Shown here piece after piece: positions 1 to 14,600 of a DNA stretch of 64,000 nucleotides (position 1 is the stretch's first letter; each line of letters begins with the position of its first letter). Location: contig NAOQ01000049.1 of the NCBI GenBank assembly GCA_002751075.1, forward strand, positions 178,808 to 242,807, in the 5' to 3' direction. The translations under genes were made by a program, and so were the position numbers. The notes below the pieces were generated by a model. That model searched no databases. It was given only the letters and a program-made list of their open reading frames with translations, and had not been told where the DNA came from. The DNA comes from Ichthyophonus hoferi (lineage: Eukaryota > Opisthokonta > Ichthyosporea > Ichthyophonida > Ichthyophonidae).

Positions 1-304
1 CCTCTATCAGGGCACACCCTCGCCTATCTTTATGATTGTTTTGGTAGAACGATAAGTGCTGTGCCACAGATACTCAATAGTAACTAGGCCTCTAATAATA
101 TATCTGTCATTGGCATCAATACCTTTGTTTTGACATGAACAGTGTACTTGCTAGTTGTTAGTTTAGACTCACAAGTTATGTAAATGTGCATATGCGTGTG
201 TATGTATGTAGGTATATATAACCTATACCCTCACCAATCATATATACAATGTGGATCCATAACCATATTATTAATACACTACCTGCATGTATGTACACCT
301 ACAG

Positions 305-3300
305 CTCCGGAGTTATTTCAGGACTTTGACCCTTCCAATGACCAGAGGCGATTGGAATATACCAATACTATGAGTCAACTAGGCGATCCACTCTATCAAG
401 AGAATGAAATAGAGGGCACCCTAAGCGCCATTATAGGTATATACCCCGCCTCCCCCTGCCTCTGTTCCTTCCCCCGCCATACAGCTTTGCCTTATTTAAC
501 CAATCCTTGCACCTTGTTATGTCTTTCCATTATTCTGGTTTTGTGTTGCTTATCCATTATATATATATCTGTATACATAAAACATATCCTTGTGTCATGT
601 CATGGGCCATGTCGTAGACTAGTAGCAGTCATTAGTTACTCCAATCTTTATCTTGTTACCACCACCTTGTTGTGGATCAATAGAAGCCCTATTATATCAG
701 ATCTGTCCTCATTCTACCTATTAATATTTCTTCGTGTGCATGCTAGGTAGTTACATAGGTAACCATCTATCATACACAGGATGGAAGGGGAAATATTCAA
801 TTAACTTGTAACATCTACTAGCTAAGAAAACAAAGTATTAGTGATAAGGCGAAGATAAACGACACGATGTAGATCTATAGATAATTAACTGTATATGGTA
901 TCTATGTCTTGTCATTCATCTTCGTCTTGTCACCAATACTTTGTTTTCTTAGCTAGTAGATGCTATAACATATACGAGTCAATTGAGTATTTCCCCTTCC
1001 ATTCTCTGTGTCATATCTATTTCACATTAAACTGGGCCACATATCCAAACGCGCCACCACATGCACAACAGAATGCTAAACACCCAGAGATAGTTACTGA
1101 TTGCATGTGGTTAACGGCTTTGTATATTATGAGTATAGGATACACCTACCGCCTTCGCAAGCATCACTGCCTTACACTATGCATTTCCTTTGTCTACAGC
1201 GGCTGATGATGAAGTAGAGAGGGCAATGTGGGAGCAGTGGTTAGATGATGGCACCGAACCTGCCAATACCCCCAAGCCATATCTTACTTACCTGCCATAC
1301 TTCAAGCTGGGTCAACTGCAGCAGCCTCATACTTACCTAGAAATGACCAGATCAATAACTCCTATGGATCATATATTTGGTATGTTTATGTTGGTTGCTT
1401 GCTTGTTTTTTAATGCTTCTCCAAATAGAGATTGGATGGAGCATGTTATGATAATGATCAATATTGATTGGATAAATGAGCATTTTGGTATACTTGTTAT
1501 TAATACGTATGAATACTACTGGAGTGTATATCTATATTCTTATATGTATGTTTTTATCTGGATACATGCATTGGTGTGTATTTATTCATACCAGTCTATG
1601 TCCATATAATCGTTTTTTTTTTTTTTTTGCCAGCTGTACATTGAAAAGTTGATATTGTTCTGGCAATATGTATGTACATACATATATTAAGATAAATTTT
1701 AAGGAATAATAAATATTTGGCTGAGTGTTGCATTCATGATAGTACATAGCAATATATGTTAGGTTCACTATGCCTTTTGCAGTGCATTACTGTATATTTA
1801 CCTACCACCTATGGTCTCAACAGTAACTAGTGATCACAAGGGATTGAAGGAGGACACTATAGCCTCTTCATTAACTAAGTTAAAATATATGAGTAGAATC
1901 TGTAAGCCCCAGCCTGATCCACCCCGACTCCTTGATCACCATGGTTGTCCAGTTACTACCTTTGTTGTGAATTTCTCTAGCGGCATTGATGTAATAATCA
2001 TCTCCCTGTTGTATAACTTATGGGGTCGTGTATTAAATGCTGCATGCCTGTCTCATTTCATTATATTACCTGGATATGAAGAGAGAGGAGTTAAATATGG
2101 GGCACATGCTATCTAATTCGTGTGATATGTGTGATGCGGCAATAATGGTTGTGGTTATTATTTTGTTTTCCAACTATTTCAACTACAAGGCACTCTACAC
2201 CATAGAGCTGTCAAGGATGTTTAACACTTACCTTGGAATATGATCATTCCGTTCATTTTCTATCTGATATAGTGTGTGTGTTATGTTAACACGTGAATGA
2301 TTCTTTGTATGCTAATGATCAAGATATATATCTTTATCAGAAGTATATAATTATAAATCTATGGATGTAATGTATATGTTTTGGAATATATATATAGCTG
2401 GTGGTGGGCGGGGGGGGGTGCACTCATGTTATGTGTTATGGTATCTTATGGTAACCCATCACTTCACCCAATCGTAGGTCTTTATGACTCCCATGGTTCT
2501 TCGGGTGATCAATGTGTCGGACCAATCAGGGTTGCTAAAATCCATGTTTATCCCGGTAAGTTTACTCCCAACCCCTCTGCTGTCACACCGTTATCCATCT
2601 CTCATAACCAGGGGTCGATGAGAGATTGAGAAAACCAGAATGTATATGCTATGTATTAACGCTATCTTTAAAGTACAAATTTGAGTTTTTGATAAATGTT
2701 ATTACTATAGCTAACTGGGAAATAGTGGTTGTGTAGGCTGATATTTCACAAAGGAAAGGAGGTAAGCCCAACTATTAGAGAATACATCGCAGGGTAATAT
2801 AGTGGACACACGCGGGTATAGAGGACGGGTAAGGGGATATACATATATAGCTCATAAAATAGAACACAGCAATATAATGCATATAGATGCGAAGCTTGCC
2901 TCTGTGAGGTCTTATGCCAAACATGCTTCATGTTGACGTGCCTCATCTTATATAATCCCAGCAACTTCTCGATAGCCTGCAGCTGCGCTATATGAACAAT
3001 CTAGCCTCAGTTAATGATACAGTTCATTTCCTATGCAATCGAGTGGTCTTCAACTGCCCGGCCCTTAGGCTACACCTTATGCAAGAGTGTGGTAGTTATA
3101 TGGACGATGTTGCTCTATCAGGGTATGTCATCTACTATATATTATTGTGTGCACATCATGCACATACCTCTATACATACACGCATATGTGATTGTTGCCC
3201 CCCATACATATGGCATAGCTTACATGTATGCAACCATAGCCTAATGTCTTTGGCACACATAGAGAATAGCTATACTTACCCACTGTCTCCTAACCTCTGT

Positions 3301-5617
3301 TGCATTAACTTTATGTCCTACACGGCAGCTATACCCGATCGTCTCCCTCTTTCCGAGATAATAGCCCCAACACAGGCAAATGGAAATCAACGGCAAATGA
3401 GTCCCCTCCTCTTAATAATAATGTAGACGACCAATCAAACACTACAACAAGTTCACCCAAGAAGGAAGATCAGTCCACCAATCGGATGTGTGTGGTTTCT
3501 ATGGTTATTAATGATTTTTCAGGGTTAGGGAGCTTTGTATATCGCAAAGAACCCGTCAAGAGGACCAATGGGCTGGTGGTAAATTCTGATGACGCGGTAT
3601 GTTCGCTACCACCTATTTCTTGTTTCCTTTGTACATGTATCATGAATTTCTTGGTGTATAGATCTCTATGTCATGCATTCAATGTTGTATGTAAGTGCAT
3701 ATTTGTTTCTATTCAACTATATTTCACGGCTTCCCTGCTCTGTAGAAGATACATGCGTGTATATATAGGCCCGGGTGCGTATAAGGAGATTAATTATTGG
3801 ATTATAGCATTGTAGGGAGAAGGGTCTAACCATTACTTGTATTCTGGTTTCTAAGGCATTGTACAGCCAGAGCACCACCTGCGAGATTGTTGGTACTGTG
3901 TCATGCAAGGCTATCAGTGTTCAGATTCGAACCGAGAAACTAGGTACGTATCCCATCTAGTGCGATTTAAGTTACTTTTTCAGTTCATTCGTGCATTACA
4001 TAAGCCAGTGTCTATGATTACCGATATGATTGAGGGGTAGTACTCCAACTGATATTACCTTCATAGAAGCATACATGTATGATACTATCCGCCCTTTTGT
4101 TGCTCGTAGCTCCTGTTTATTTGGCATTACGTGATTTATATATTAGCATGGCTAAGCACCGTATTGATAATAAGAAGACCGTTGTTTACGTGTATAGTTC
4201 GAGGCTCGCATGTGAACAATTGGTATTGGCAAGAGATTAGACTGTCGATTTGCAACAAGTAAAGCTCTAAACATCAGTCGTTGCCCTTACGCTATGATAT
4301 GATGATATGACTGAGTGCTGATCATGACTTTATTTTAGGCGAAAACGCATTTGTCCAGGGTATACCAGCCAAACGTCAACAAGTAAGGCATGCACATGAA
4401 AAACTTCTACAACGTTTTCCCACTGTTCTTATAGACAGTCTGATTGACAGTGTACAGGTGAGACATCCTCCTGTTCTTCTCCTGAGCCCTCTGGCTATGC
4501 CAGCATCTTCTCTTCTTATATTATCTAGCTTTACGCATTGTTTTCTTTTCTGTATATTTTGATTATATCTATAACCTCTCTCTTGCACTATTGGCATCTC
4601 TATACATACTGTCAGTCAATCTACCTCTTCTGTATCTCAGTACCCCTGGTCTGGTAATCTATAACTTTACTGTATTGCCTTCATTACTTGTTATGTTAGT
4701 TAGGTGCCGCACTCAACGGCCCCAATATGACGGATAATAAACCACATCTAGACACACTCTTAACCATTTAGAAAGCACACTTTGTCCAAAACCCTTGATA
4801 ATCTTACCTCATTCCTATTATAGGGAGATGCTCACCTGGAGGCAGAGAAGCTTGGGGCGGCCCAAGTAACAATCCCCCGGATATCTGTTAAATGTGTAGA
4901 GCTGGCTGTGGATGTATTGGCTGGTATTAATATAGCCTGGGAGCCATATNNNNNNNNNNNNNNNNNNNNNNNNNNNNNNNNNNNNNNNNNNNNNNNNNNN
5001 NNNNNNNNNNNNNNNNNNNNNNNNNNNNNNNNNNNNNNNNNNNNNNNNNNNNNNNNNNNNNNNNNNNNNNNNNNNNNNNNNNNNNNNNNNNNNNNNNNNN
5101 NNNNNNNNNNNNNNNNNNNNNNNNNNNNNNNNNNNNNNNNNNNNNNNNNNNNNNNNNNNNNNNNNNNNNNNNNNNNNNNNNNNNNNNNNNNNNNNNNNNN
5201 NNNNNNNNNNNNNNNNNNNNNNNNNNNNNNNNNNNNNNNNNNNNNNNNNNNNNNNNNNNNNNNNNNNNNNNNNNNNNNNNNNNNNNNNNNNNNNNNNNNN
5301 NNNNNNNNNNNNNNNNNNNNNNNNNNNNNNNNNNNNNNNNNNNNNNNNNNNNNNNNNNNNNNNNNNNNNNNNNNNNNNNNNNNNNNNNNNNNNNNNNNNN
5401 NNNNNNNNNNNNNNNNNNNNNNNNNNNNNNNNNNNNNNNNNNNNNNNNNNNNNNNNNNNNNNNNNNNNNNNNNNNNNNNNNNNNNNNNNNNNNNNNNNNN
5501 NNNNNNNNNNNNNNNNNNNNNNNNNNNNGGAGCCATATGTTAACCGAGCCGCCGCTCTAGCTGCCACCTATAGATCACAGATGGCTTTACGTGTACAGGG
5601 CCTGGTCAGGAATTTGG
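305..5617 (+). CDS. BLTP1: BLTP1 exon block 1
   Basis: Exons read here, all with GT-AG borders and matching phases: 305-436, 1200-1379, 1824-1990, 2478-2555, 2962-3122, 3329-3596, 3856-3943, 4339-4457, and 4824-4949 joined to 5529-5617 around a run of N. The exon at 2962 contains VVFNCPALRLHLMQECGSYM, a beta-strand-rich segment typical of the rod. The exon at 3329 begins with a Ser/Asn/Pro-rich linker (about 60 residues) that looks disordered. The exon interrupted by N reads AGINIAWEPY before the gap and WEPYVNRAAALAATY after it, in the same frame. The upstream 304 bases contain no exon I can support and are taken as intron. Confidence 0.75.
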
Positions 5618-8600
5618 GTAAGGACTGGAGTTGTTGTATTGGTGTGGTCCTATGTACTTAGTAATGTTATTGATTGTGCCATGGAGAGAATCCCTTAGAG
5701 TACACCTGTCACACTCTAACATGCATTGCCCTCACTTTTATATATGTTTATATATTCACGCCCTTGAATATAAACATACATGCACACTGTACGTATTATG
5801 TAATGAATGCGCGTCATAATAGGTGTTGATAGAGAGCCCAGGTTTTAGGGAGGGAGAACTAATGTACTTAACGTAATGTTTACCTGTTTAAATTTTCCCA
5901 GCCTCTACATATAATTTACATATACTCTACCATATATCCATTTACAAATGACTAGAATACTTCTCTCCCTAACACTGAGGGTATGTGGTGGCTACAGCTC
6001 TGGCTTCGAAAGGAAGATTGCGACGATATCCCCATACCAACGGAACTAATGTAGACCCGGTTTGTTCGATTGATCACTTTATCAATTGGAGGAAAATGAA
6101 CTTTAAACTGCAGTGGGATTGGAATTGGCGTCTTATTATGCACTTCAGGTGTGCTTTGCTTGTAGACTGTGGCTCTCTTCCCTCCTCCCCTCTCGTAATG
6201 GTCATGCTATTTATCATACATCTATAGCCACACTCGTACATATATATACTTAAATGTTGTGATCTTGGTGGGTGATAGGTCTGGGCCTTGGGTCCTATAT
6301 AGACAGTGTTTGTGGGTCAACATAAGAAGTGGGTGCCATTGATAGCAAACATATGGTAGATGACTGTTGTACATGGTGATAATGTCTGATGCATACTATG
6401 ATCAAGACATCATGGTATGTTTTGGCTGTTCTTCTTATATGATATGCAACATGGTGTGGTGGTTAGTGGCTAACCATTAACGTCGCCTTGGTGGGCTTCA
6501 GGGCACTATGGGAGTCCCTCAGGAAAGAAGAGAGGAAGGCCTTGGAGGCCGTGATCATTGACTATGCTCTCAAAGGCTCTGTGTCTCCAGCGGCGGAGTT
6601 TAACAATTGGTATAGTACACTCTGGTTTTGATCTCTGTATCATAGTCCTTTGTTGTTGGTGGTTGCTCTCTTGTTCATCCTCCTATCCTATCATTTCCAT
6701 GATTTTCTTTGTCCTTGCCAGTATGCTTGATTTTTACTGGTCTTTGATTATGATCTTTCTTTCACTTCCTGGTTACCTTGAAGTTCTGTTCCCGTTCCCA
6801 CTAAGGGAATATGTGGGAGGGAGGGTGATAGTAATGAAAATAAAGCCTGTAGGGCACCCTGCGTCTACCCGTTACCCGCATATTTGGAAGCATATTCACA
6901 ACATGCCAGAATATGATACTAGATTATGGGATGAACTGTAATAATCAAATGCAATCCAGGTAGAAATTTATTTCTACACTTCTAAGCATCTACGTGGTAG
7001 TGACTGCCTCAGCTAATATTTCCAAAATAGGAAAAAAATATGCTAAGTACGAACATAATACGTAATACTTTAACTGCATTATATCCCAATGATCAAATAA
7101 TACACAAAAAATACAAGTAATCTTGTGGCATTTACTGGTTTGAAAAAAATGAAAACCCCCAATTAAGCATTAAATTTAGTTGGTTAAAATATTGATCACA
7201 TTCTGGTGCATATGCAACACATCAGTGAATATTAATTGCACATATGCTTATATATTGACTCCGCCCCGCTCAAATGCATATGCATGTGTGTATATATATT
7301 GAAAAGCATATAGAAGATACTTATTATATGCGGTATGGTTGCAGTGTCCATGATCTGGAGGACTGGTATAACTATCAACAGGCATACAACCGCAAGAGCT
7401 CTAAAGACAATACACTGGCACAGCCCTCCTTTCCTTCCACTCGGTCAAGCACATCGTCAATGGGTGGCAATCGCGTTGTCAATAGATGTATGTATGCTTT
7501 TAATAATCAAAACAAAAAGTTATCTCTGTATGGAAAGTGGCATTGTAATATTGTAATGGGAAAAGGAAAATAAGTAAGAAGTGGTTAGTAATTTCAATAG
7601 CAGTAGATAATGCTAATATTACTTTATGTGGTCAGATAACACTACTCTATATATGGTTAGATAGCCCTACTCGACTGTCTAGCACAAAAATAATTAAATT
7701 AAAAACAACTTGTCCACGATAGATATTGCTGACCGTGTTGTTTTGGAGTTCAACGGGTTTATCCCTTTATGTAGCAGCCATGCCACTATTATATTATGGG
7801 ATGTGGGATATATGTGGCGAACGATTGTGTGATTAATGAAGTGTCTGTGTACAGCCGACCTCTTGTATTTTATCAACATGGTATTTGACCAAGCTACCGA
7901 TGAGTTTGCCTTTGTATTACCTTTGCAGCAACGGCACAAAGTGGAGAAACCCAAGAGTAACATCCAGGTAGATAGATATGATGTTGTGCTTGAGAGAAGG
8001 AAGGGGGAAGAGAAGTGATAGAGACAGACGGTTATGGAGATATTAATATTGATAAGTATGCAAAAACAAAAGTGAGAGAGGGAGAAGGAAAGATACACCT
8101 GCAGTCATCAGATAAGTAGGATGTAGGCAGTAGAGAGGCATGGGGAACAGGACACGTGGGGCAAAAGACTAACTATACCTACTTTCTTACAGTGTGTGGT
8201 GTCGTTGCTGTTGCCTCATGCTCGTTTGACACTCCTTAATCTAGGTATGTTTTCACCCTTCTCTCATGCTCCATTTGGCGTACAATTCAGCAAGCGCCAT
8301 ATTTAAATTATAAAATTATAAAATTATAAAATTATATGGTGCATTTAATGTCTTTGTTGGCCAGGATATGATATACTACCCAAGGGCAATATCTACTATT
8401 ATATATGTGTATATATATTAGACTGTATTACTTTTATGATTTCCGTCCCTTTTCCATGGCCTTCCTCCTCACCGGGTAATATATATAGATGAGACGGTGA
8501 GCACACGTCACCCCCCTGACAACTGGATAGAACTGAGACAATTAGCTGCCCAAATTGATACACGATTCCAGTCAAAGGTCACTCGTATGATAAGTGGAGC

Positions 8601-11600
8601 GGGTAGGTGTAGTGACGTATTTGTAGACTGATATATAGGTGTGTGTAGGTGTCAATGTGTCGTATAGCCATCTGTAAAGATCAGCTATACGAAGGCGAAC
8701 AGGGAAGGACTCATTGCCTTCCTACGTTGTATGTGTATAAAACATAGAATAAAATTACAATTGTAATGATTTGAACAGCTCGTTGTTTAGGTATTATATA
8801 TTCTCATAGTGGATATGTTATATCTATACAATCCTTTGGGTACAATGCAAAGTAATCCATTACTTACTCGCGCAATTGATCTATAATCAGGCCAGCCCTC
8901 ATCGCAGAGTGGGCAAACTGACCTGGAAGCCAAGCAGACAACAACTACTGTTCTAGATGTGGTAGTCATTTTCAGGATTGAAAGCCTATCTACCCACCTG
9001 ACAGACGAAATTTTACATCTCATTGATTGGGTTACAGAGATTACTGACCAAAATAACCGACGGAGAAAGTTTTTAAAAGAGAGGGCAAAAGAGAGAGCAG
9101 CCCTCGCCAATACTAAGAGTCAACGGATACTACGGGTAGACCCTATATTCAACCCCTTTAATCTTCCATCCCCCTCTAAAGTGGTCAATGTAGATGGCAG
9201 TCCATCAAGTGTATGTCCCTCAGGCCTCTGTCTGTTAATAGTTTTGATTCTTAAGTTGATAATTATGATAGGTTTTTTTCTTTTTACGTTTTACTTCTTC
9301 GCTAAATTGTTTTTACAGAGTTGTTATCATTGTGACTGAATATAGTAGTCTTATGTTGAAATAATATTAGTATAGAAAATTGAATGTTCAAACAAATTGG
9401 AATGTGACTGGTTAGGATTGTTTGTGATAGTGTAGATAGGGTAAGATAAACGATATATAAAGAGGGAAAGGGTGAAATGCTCTGAGAGTTGATATATGTA
9501 TATATATATGTGTGTGTGACAAAACGCCAATGAATAAGGTGGCAAGTGGGTAGTATATAAATTATATCTACGCACTATGGGTTGGGAGGATGACCCTGAT
9601 TGGTTCTATATGTATATATGTATATATGTTTATGGCAATACCCGTAACCTTGATCATACATGATGATTGGTATGGCGAATCTCATCTAGGCGAGTCATTG
9701 GTGGGATATAAGATTTCCACAAAGATAGGGAGCCAGTAGAACTATCTACTTATAACAGTAACTCTCTTGTGCAGCCTGTGACAGGACGAAGAGGGTCCAA
9801 AGGTGCAGGCCTAACCGAGATAGAAATGAAAAAGATATACCCACCTAACCTGTATGGATCAATGGATCAGATCCCGCTTCCTCATGATGGGCTTGTGTCT
9901 AAAGGTAGGCTGTAGTTTGGGTGTTCCAGATATAGGAATGATAGTATAAGTGGTAATCATGCGGGTGAAGGACGGGTGGATGTAAATATACCATGGAGAG
10001 AGAAAAGTAAATTTCTACAAACACATATACATATCCTTGTGTGTTTCTTTTATATGGAAGGATGCATATGTATATTGGGCTCTACCTTGGCATTGAAGCT
10101 AAAGCTAGTTAAAAAGACATATACAATGCCCACCATGTATATGTAAGGCGGGCATTTCTATATACTATCATGGCCGCGCTTTACTCCTCCATTCATATCG
10201 ACCCCTCTCTCTCTTATAATTTAGTATCATTGATATCTTCCAATACATACCTTGTTTACATTCTACTTGTTTAGAGCATAATGGTGTTGACAGGTTTACC
10301 AACTGGCTGCTGAGTTGTGTCCACTTACCTTTACTCTTTTCCCTTATTATTTTAGAATCTACCTTTCACCAGCAGTCTGCCAGGACCTCACGGTTATTTC
10401 CAGTCCGAGCTAAATTTGGTAAGGCTCACGTTCTGTTTGTTGGCTGCATTGTGTTACTATAGCGTTTAATGCCGCTTAGTTAATTAAATTAGGTTTATAC
10501 AAGTTATTGGTGGGTGTGTTGGCATACACCCACTAGCCATTGCTCAGGGTGAATAGGTGTTGAAATTGAACATGTGATTTAACATTGGCGACATATACCT
10601 GATTGGTCATCAGATGATTAGTGATGATTTATATTTAATCAAACTTCTGTATGTCTCTTTTATACTATTAGTATATCCCCCTATTCTCTCTAGTATATAT
10701 AGATTATTATTTTTTAGTTTTGGCATTCCCTTAGTATTTCTATCCACTTTAATTATGCTTATGATAAACTATGTTTAATATTCATTATTTCTACCTATAA
10801 TGTACACGCCATTTTGTTTTCTTGATTGGATGTGACTGCACAAGGGGTATACGTGACCTATTACCTATAAGATGGCTAGGTTAGCGGTAGATATATGTAT
10901 AATTCAAGTGTTAATAAAGCCATGAAGTGGCAATATTGATAATGATAGTATGTATCTATATTGTATGATATGTGAAATAGAGACTCCAGATAATTCCTGC
11001 TTATGGACCCAGATCGGAAAGTAGTAGAATATACTCAGGATTCACATAGGAAGAGAATGGGTGTGATGTACAAATGTCATGGTTGAATGTGATTTAATTA
11101 TAAATATAATGAATATTATAGGTGGAACCCAATTAGGAGATGCACGATATACCGATGCTCAAAAGAGGTAAGTGTTCTTAATGCTCAAATTCTCAAGAAT
11201 GCCTCCTGATCATATCTCTCCGTGATCTATATTTTTAATTATTTTCTAATCTCTAGCAACACATTAGATATAATGTTACTTATAATCCCTTCCAAAGAAC
11301 ATGGTAGCCCACATACATACACAGGCAGATCCGCCATATTTTAATACTTACTATCTCTCCGCTCTCTCTCCTATTTTTTATTGTTCCCCAAAGATAGCCA
11401 CTGCTGTATCACCAAGTCAGTCATCTTACATAGCTACATATATCCTAGTGCACCATTGTATTGCACATTCCAATCTTCTTAATCTCCTCTCTTACCTGTA
11501 GCCACTCTCGCTCTGCCGAACATTTTACTTGGCATAGGGCTAAGTCTACTACTAGCCACCACGGAATAAAGAGGTCTGAGGGTTCCCAAAGCCGTCCTAT

Positions 11601-14600
11601 TTCTTCCACTAATACCCGCTGGCAGAATCAGCTAACGCCTGGGGGGGCCCAGAATATAGTCCACATGACCACAGGTACCTTACCTCTCCCTTGCCTTATT
11701 TTTTGCGATGTTCTTGTTCTACTAGTATTTTACAGTGAAGAGCTGGGAGATGGGACGGTTGTTAGACTTGTAGAACAACGTTAGGTAGATAAGGATATGT
11801 GTATATGTATGCCCATACCCTCTAGGTATACATATGTGTATAGATATACGCGTATGTTTAGGTTTAGTTATAGGTCTATTCCTATACCTCTGGATTTATA
11901 TTTGCATATATATATGTATGTGTGATATAATAGCATAGTAAGGAGACCATGATATACGTACGGATCAGGTGCAGGGGTATGGGTAGAAAATCCTGCCCAA
12001 ATGAATATAAAATAAGGTCTTGTATCAGGGGCCCAAAGGTCTGCAACCTCATTATTACGAAACCCTTTCACCCCCAGTGGATTCCAACGAGCAAGAGAAG
12101 AAGTTCTATCTCAATATTAATGCCATCGTGGCAGCGGACACTCTGGCTCTTACCATTCACTTTAGCGATCTTGTCCTTCACTTAGCATGTAGGACCCTTA
12201 ATATGTCCTATCAGTACATCACCGCCCCACCCTCGGAGAGACCTCAGTTTGTTCTTCCTATGGCATGTGGTATGTGGTTAGCTTGTGTGCCTACCTATGT
12301 TATATTTGTCTATATGTATATCACTTGATTCCTTTGATTTTATACTTTGTCTTGTCTGTTTTCTATCATTTTAAAATTTGGTGTGTTATCTCATTAATGT
12401 ATTCGTTATATATTTCCTGCAGCTGGAATAAAGTTTAATATCCTTATAATTTTGGATATTGGGTTAGTACGCTAGTCGATTAATACCAAATCTATGTACA
12501 ACGTTTTGTAGATCCATGCCTGCTGCTGCCCATCTGCTATTAATTAGGCTTATCTTGATGTAGCTCTCTCTATATATATATAATGCATGTGTGGGTGGTT
12601 ATAGATGTGCATTAAGGACGATATGATGTGGTTGTAAGATTGTAAAACACATTGTATTTCTGGTGTAATATAGTGCCATTACTTTTTTTTTTCCATTCAA
12701 ACAAGATATCTTGTTCAAAATGCACCAATCCTGGCCTCTCTTGAGTCTATATTCTATATTTATATTTGGATTGGTTTCTTATTATGCCTTGCTTCATTTT
12801 CTGCAACCCTTATTCCAACAGAGGTGAACGAAAAAGAGTACTATAAAGATCTGTTGATTCTTTCTTTTAAGGAATTCGATACCACCGTGTCTGTGGACCT
12901 TCGGGGACCAATAAGCGATAAGGTAACCAACACACGTGATGACTGGCAAGCCAGTGCACAGAAGTGTGGCCTTACTCCAGTCCTCAGTTTCTACTGTGGG
13001 GCGCCATCTTTTACTCGTAATGGGTATGTAATATATATATTTTGGTAGAAACATATTCAAGCCGCTACACTACATTCTTACACTATTATACTACCATAGG
13101 CCATGTCAGCATTATGGCACACATGCATGTACACAGGTATTTAGGGTAGAATTATGCCTAATGGGATAGGAGAGAAGGATGTCACAGTTAGTGAAGGTAG
13201 TAATTAATATGAACTGAACTTTAAGAGGGCCAGACACAATGATAGTCAGATAGGATCATACCGTTTTGACATGAAAACCTTTCAGCATACGGCAACCAGA
13301 CACTGGCCAGTTTATCCGCCAATGTGTTCTTCTCCACTGGGACTCGTTTGCAGTTAATCTTCCACAAAGTATTACCCAGGTACCTTCCCTTCTTTACCCC
13401 TCGCTTTCTCCCAACCTCCTCGTTATATATCGATATGATTTATTATAGGTCCTTTCCATCTCCTTGAAGAATGTTGCACCTTATCGTGATGGTATGGCTG
13501 ATTTTCTTTCTATATCCTATGTATCTACCATCCTACCAATCTAGATTCAGGTATTTGTGGAGCGGTTCAATCAGAGTGGATGGCTTGCTGAGTTTTTTGA
13601 GAGGCGGCGTAACCGACAGATGACGCGGTTTAGCTTTATGCCTACTAAGGCGACTACGGCGACTACGGCGACCACCACCTTAGTAGAAGAGACTGAAGCC
13701 AAACCAACACAGGGTAAGGCATGTAGTATGGGTCTATATATAATCTGCAAAGGATGTTGGTGTGGTTGATATAGAATGGTTAATACGAACGAGTAAAAAA
13801 GAATAAAATACGTATGTCCGTTGTGTTTGTTCGTCTGTCCATGGTCCTGTCGGGTATTAATTGGGTGTATATGCAAGTCTAAGTGACCACAGAAACTATG
13901 CCTATTATGTATATAATAAGGTGGAGGCAGATTTCTCTTATGAACCTTGACTGGGTGGGTTTATATTTGGTACTTGAGCAGCATGCATGTTACTGATAGT
14001 CATGTCAGATGATCCCAGTAGCCGTAGTGGGGTGTAAGACCTTAGTATGTCTATTAAGTAGCCAGCTTGACACTGGAACCTCTGTTAAAAATTAAGAGAA
14101 CTACATGGATATAGGGGCTGACGTCTGTTTATTTGGTATTAACAACGGGAGATCTGGCCGTCATCTATAGATGTTTCTTAGCTTGACTTACCATTACAAT
14201 CTTGAAATTCTAATGATCAGATGCAAGCGTATTAATCTCTAATCATATGTCCATCAAAGACCAAACTAGCAGTAGAGCCGAGACGCTAGACAAGCGACGG
14301 GCCCAGTTAGTGCGGCGGAGAGCAGCTGTACTGAAACACCGTGCTGCATTGGAGTTGCAAGCCCAGAGCGCGGTGCCTATTGCGGTAACCTTGGATCTTC
14401 AGTCGGTGTCTCTGCAGGCTAACCTCATGTCCTCCGTGCATTTCTCTTACACAGTATGTCCTCCTGCCTGCATGATTCATATAAGTGGTTTGTTAAATGT
14501 TTGGTTTCCGTTTTGTTGTGGTTATCTGGGCACTAGGATAACCATTGACTCCCAGCATATATATTATAGCTAGGGATAGATATTTTGTGTGGGTGTGAGA

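Noticed and set aside
3920-3935. GATTCGAACC, a tRNA T-loop-like string
   Set aside because: It lies inside a BLTP1 exon and no cloverleaf or A box can be placed around it.
7707-7810. Open, protein-like segment with an acceptor in a BLTP1 intron (IADRVVLEFNGF)
   Set aside because: It has no convincing donor, and exons 7345-7487 and 7855-7967 already join in phase without it.
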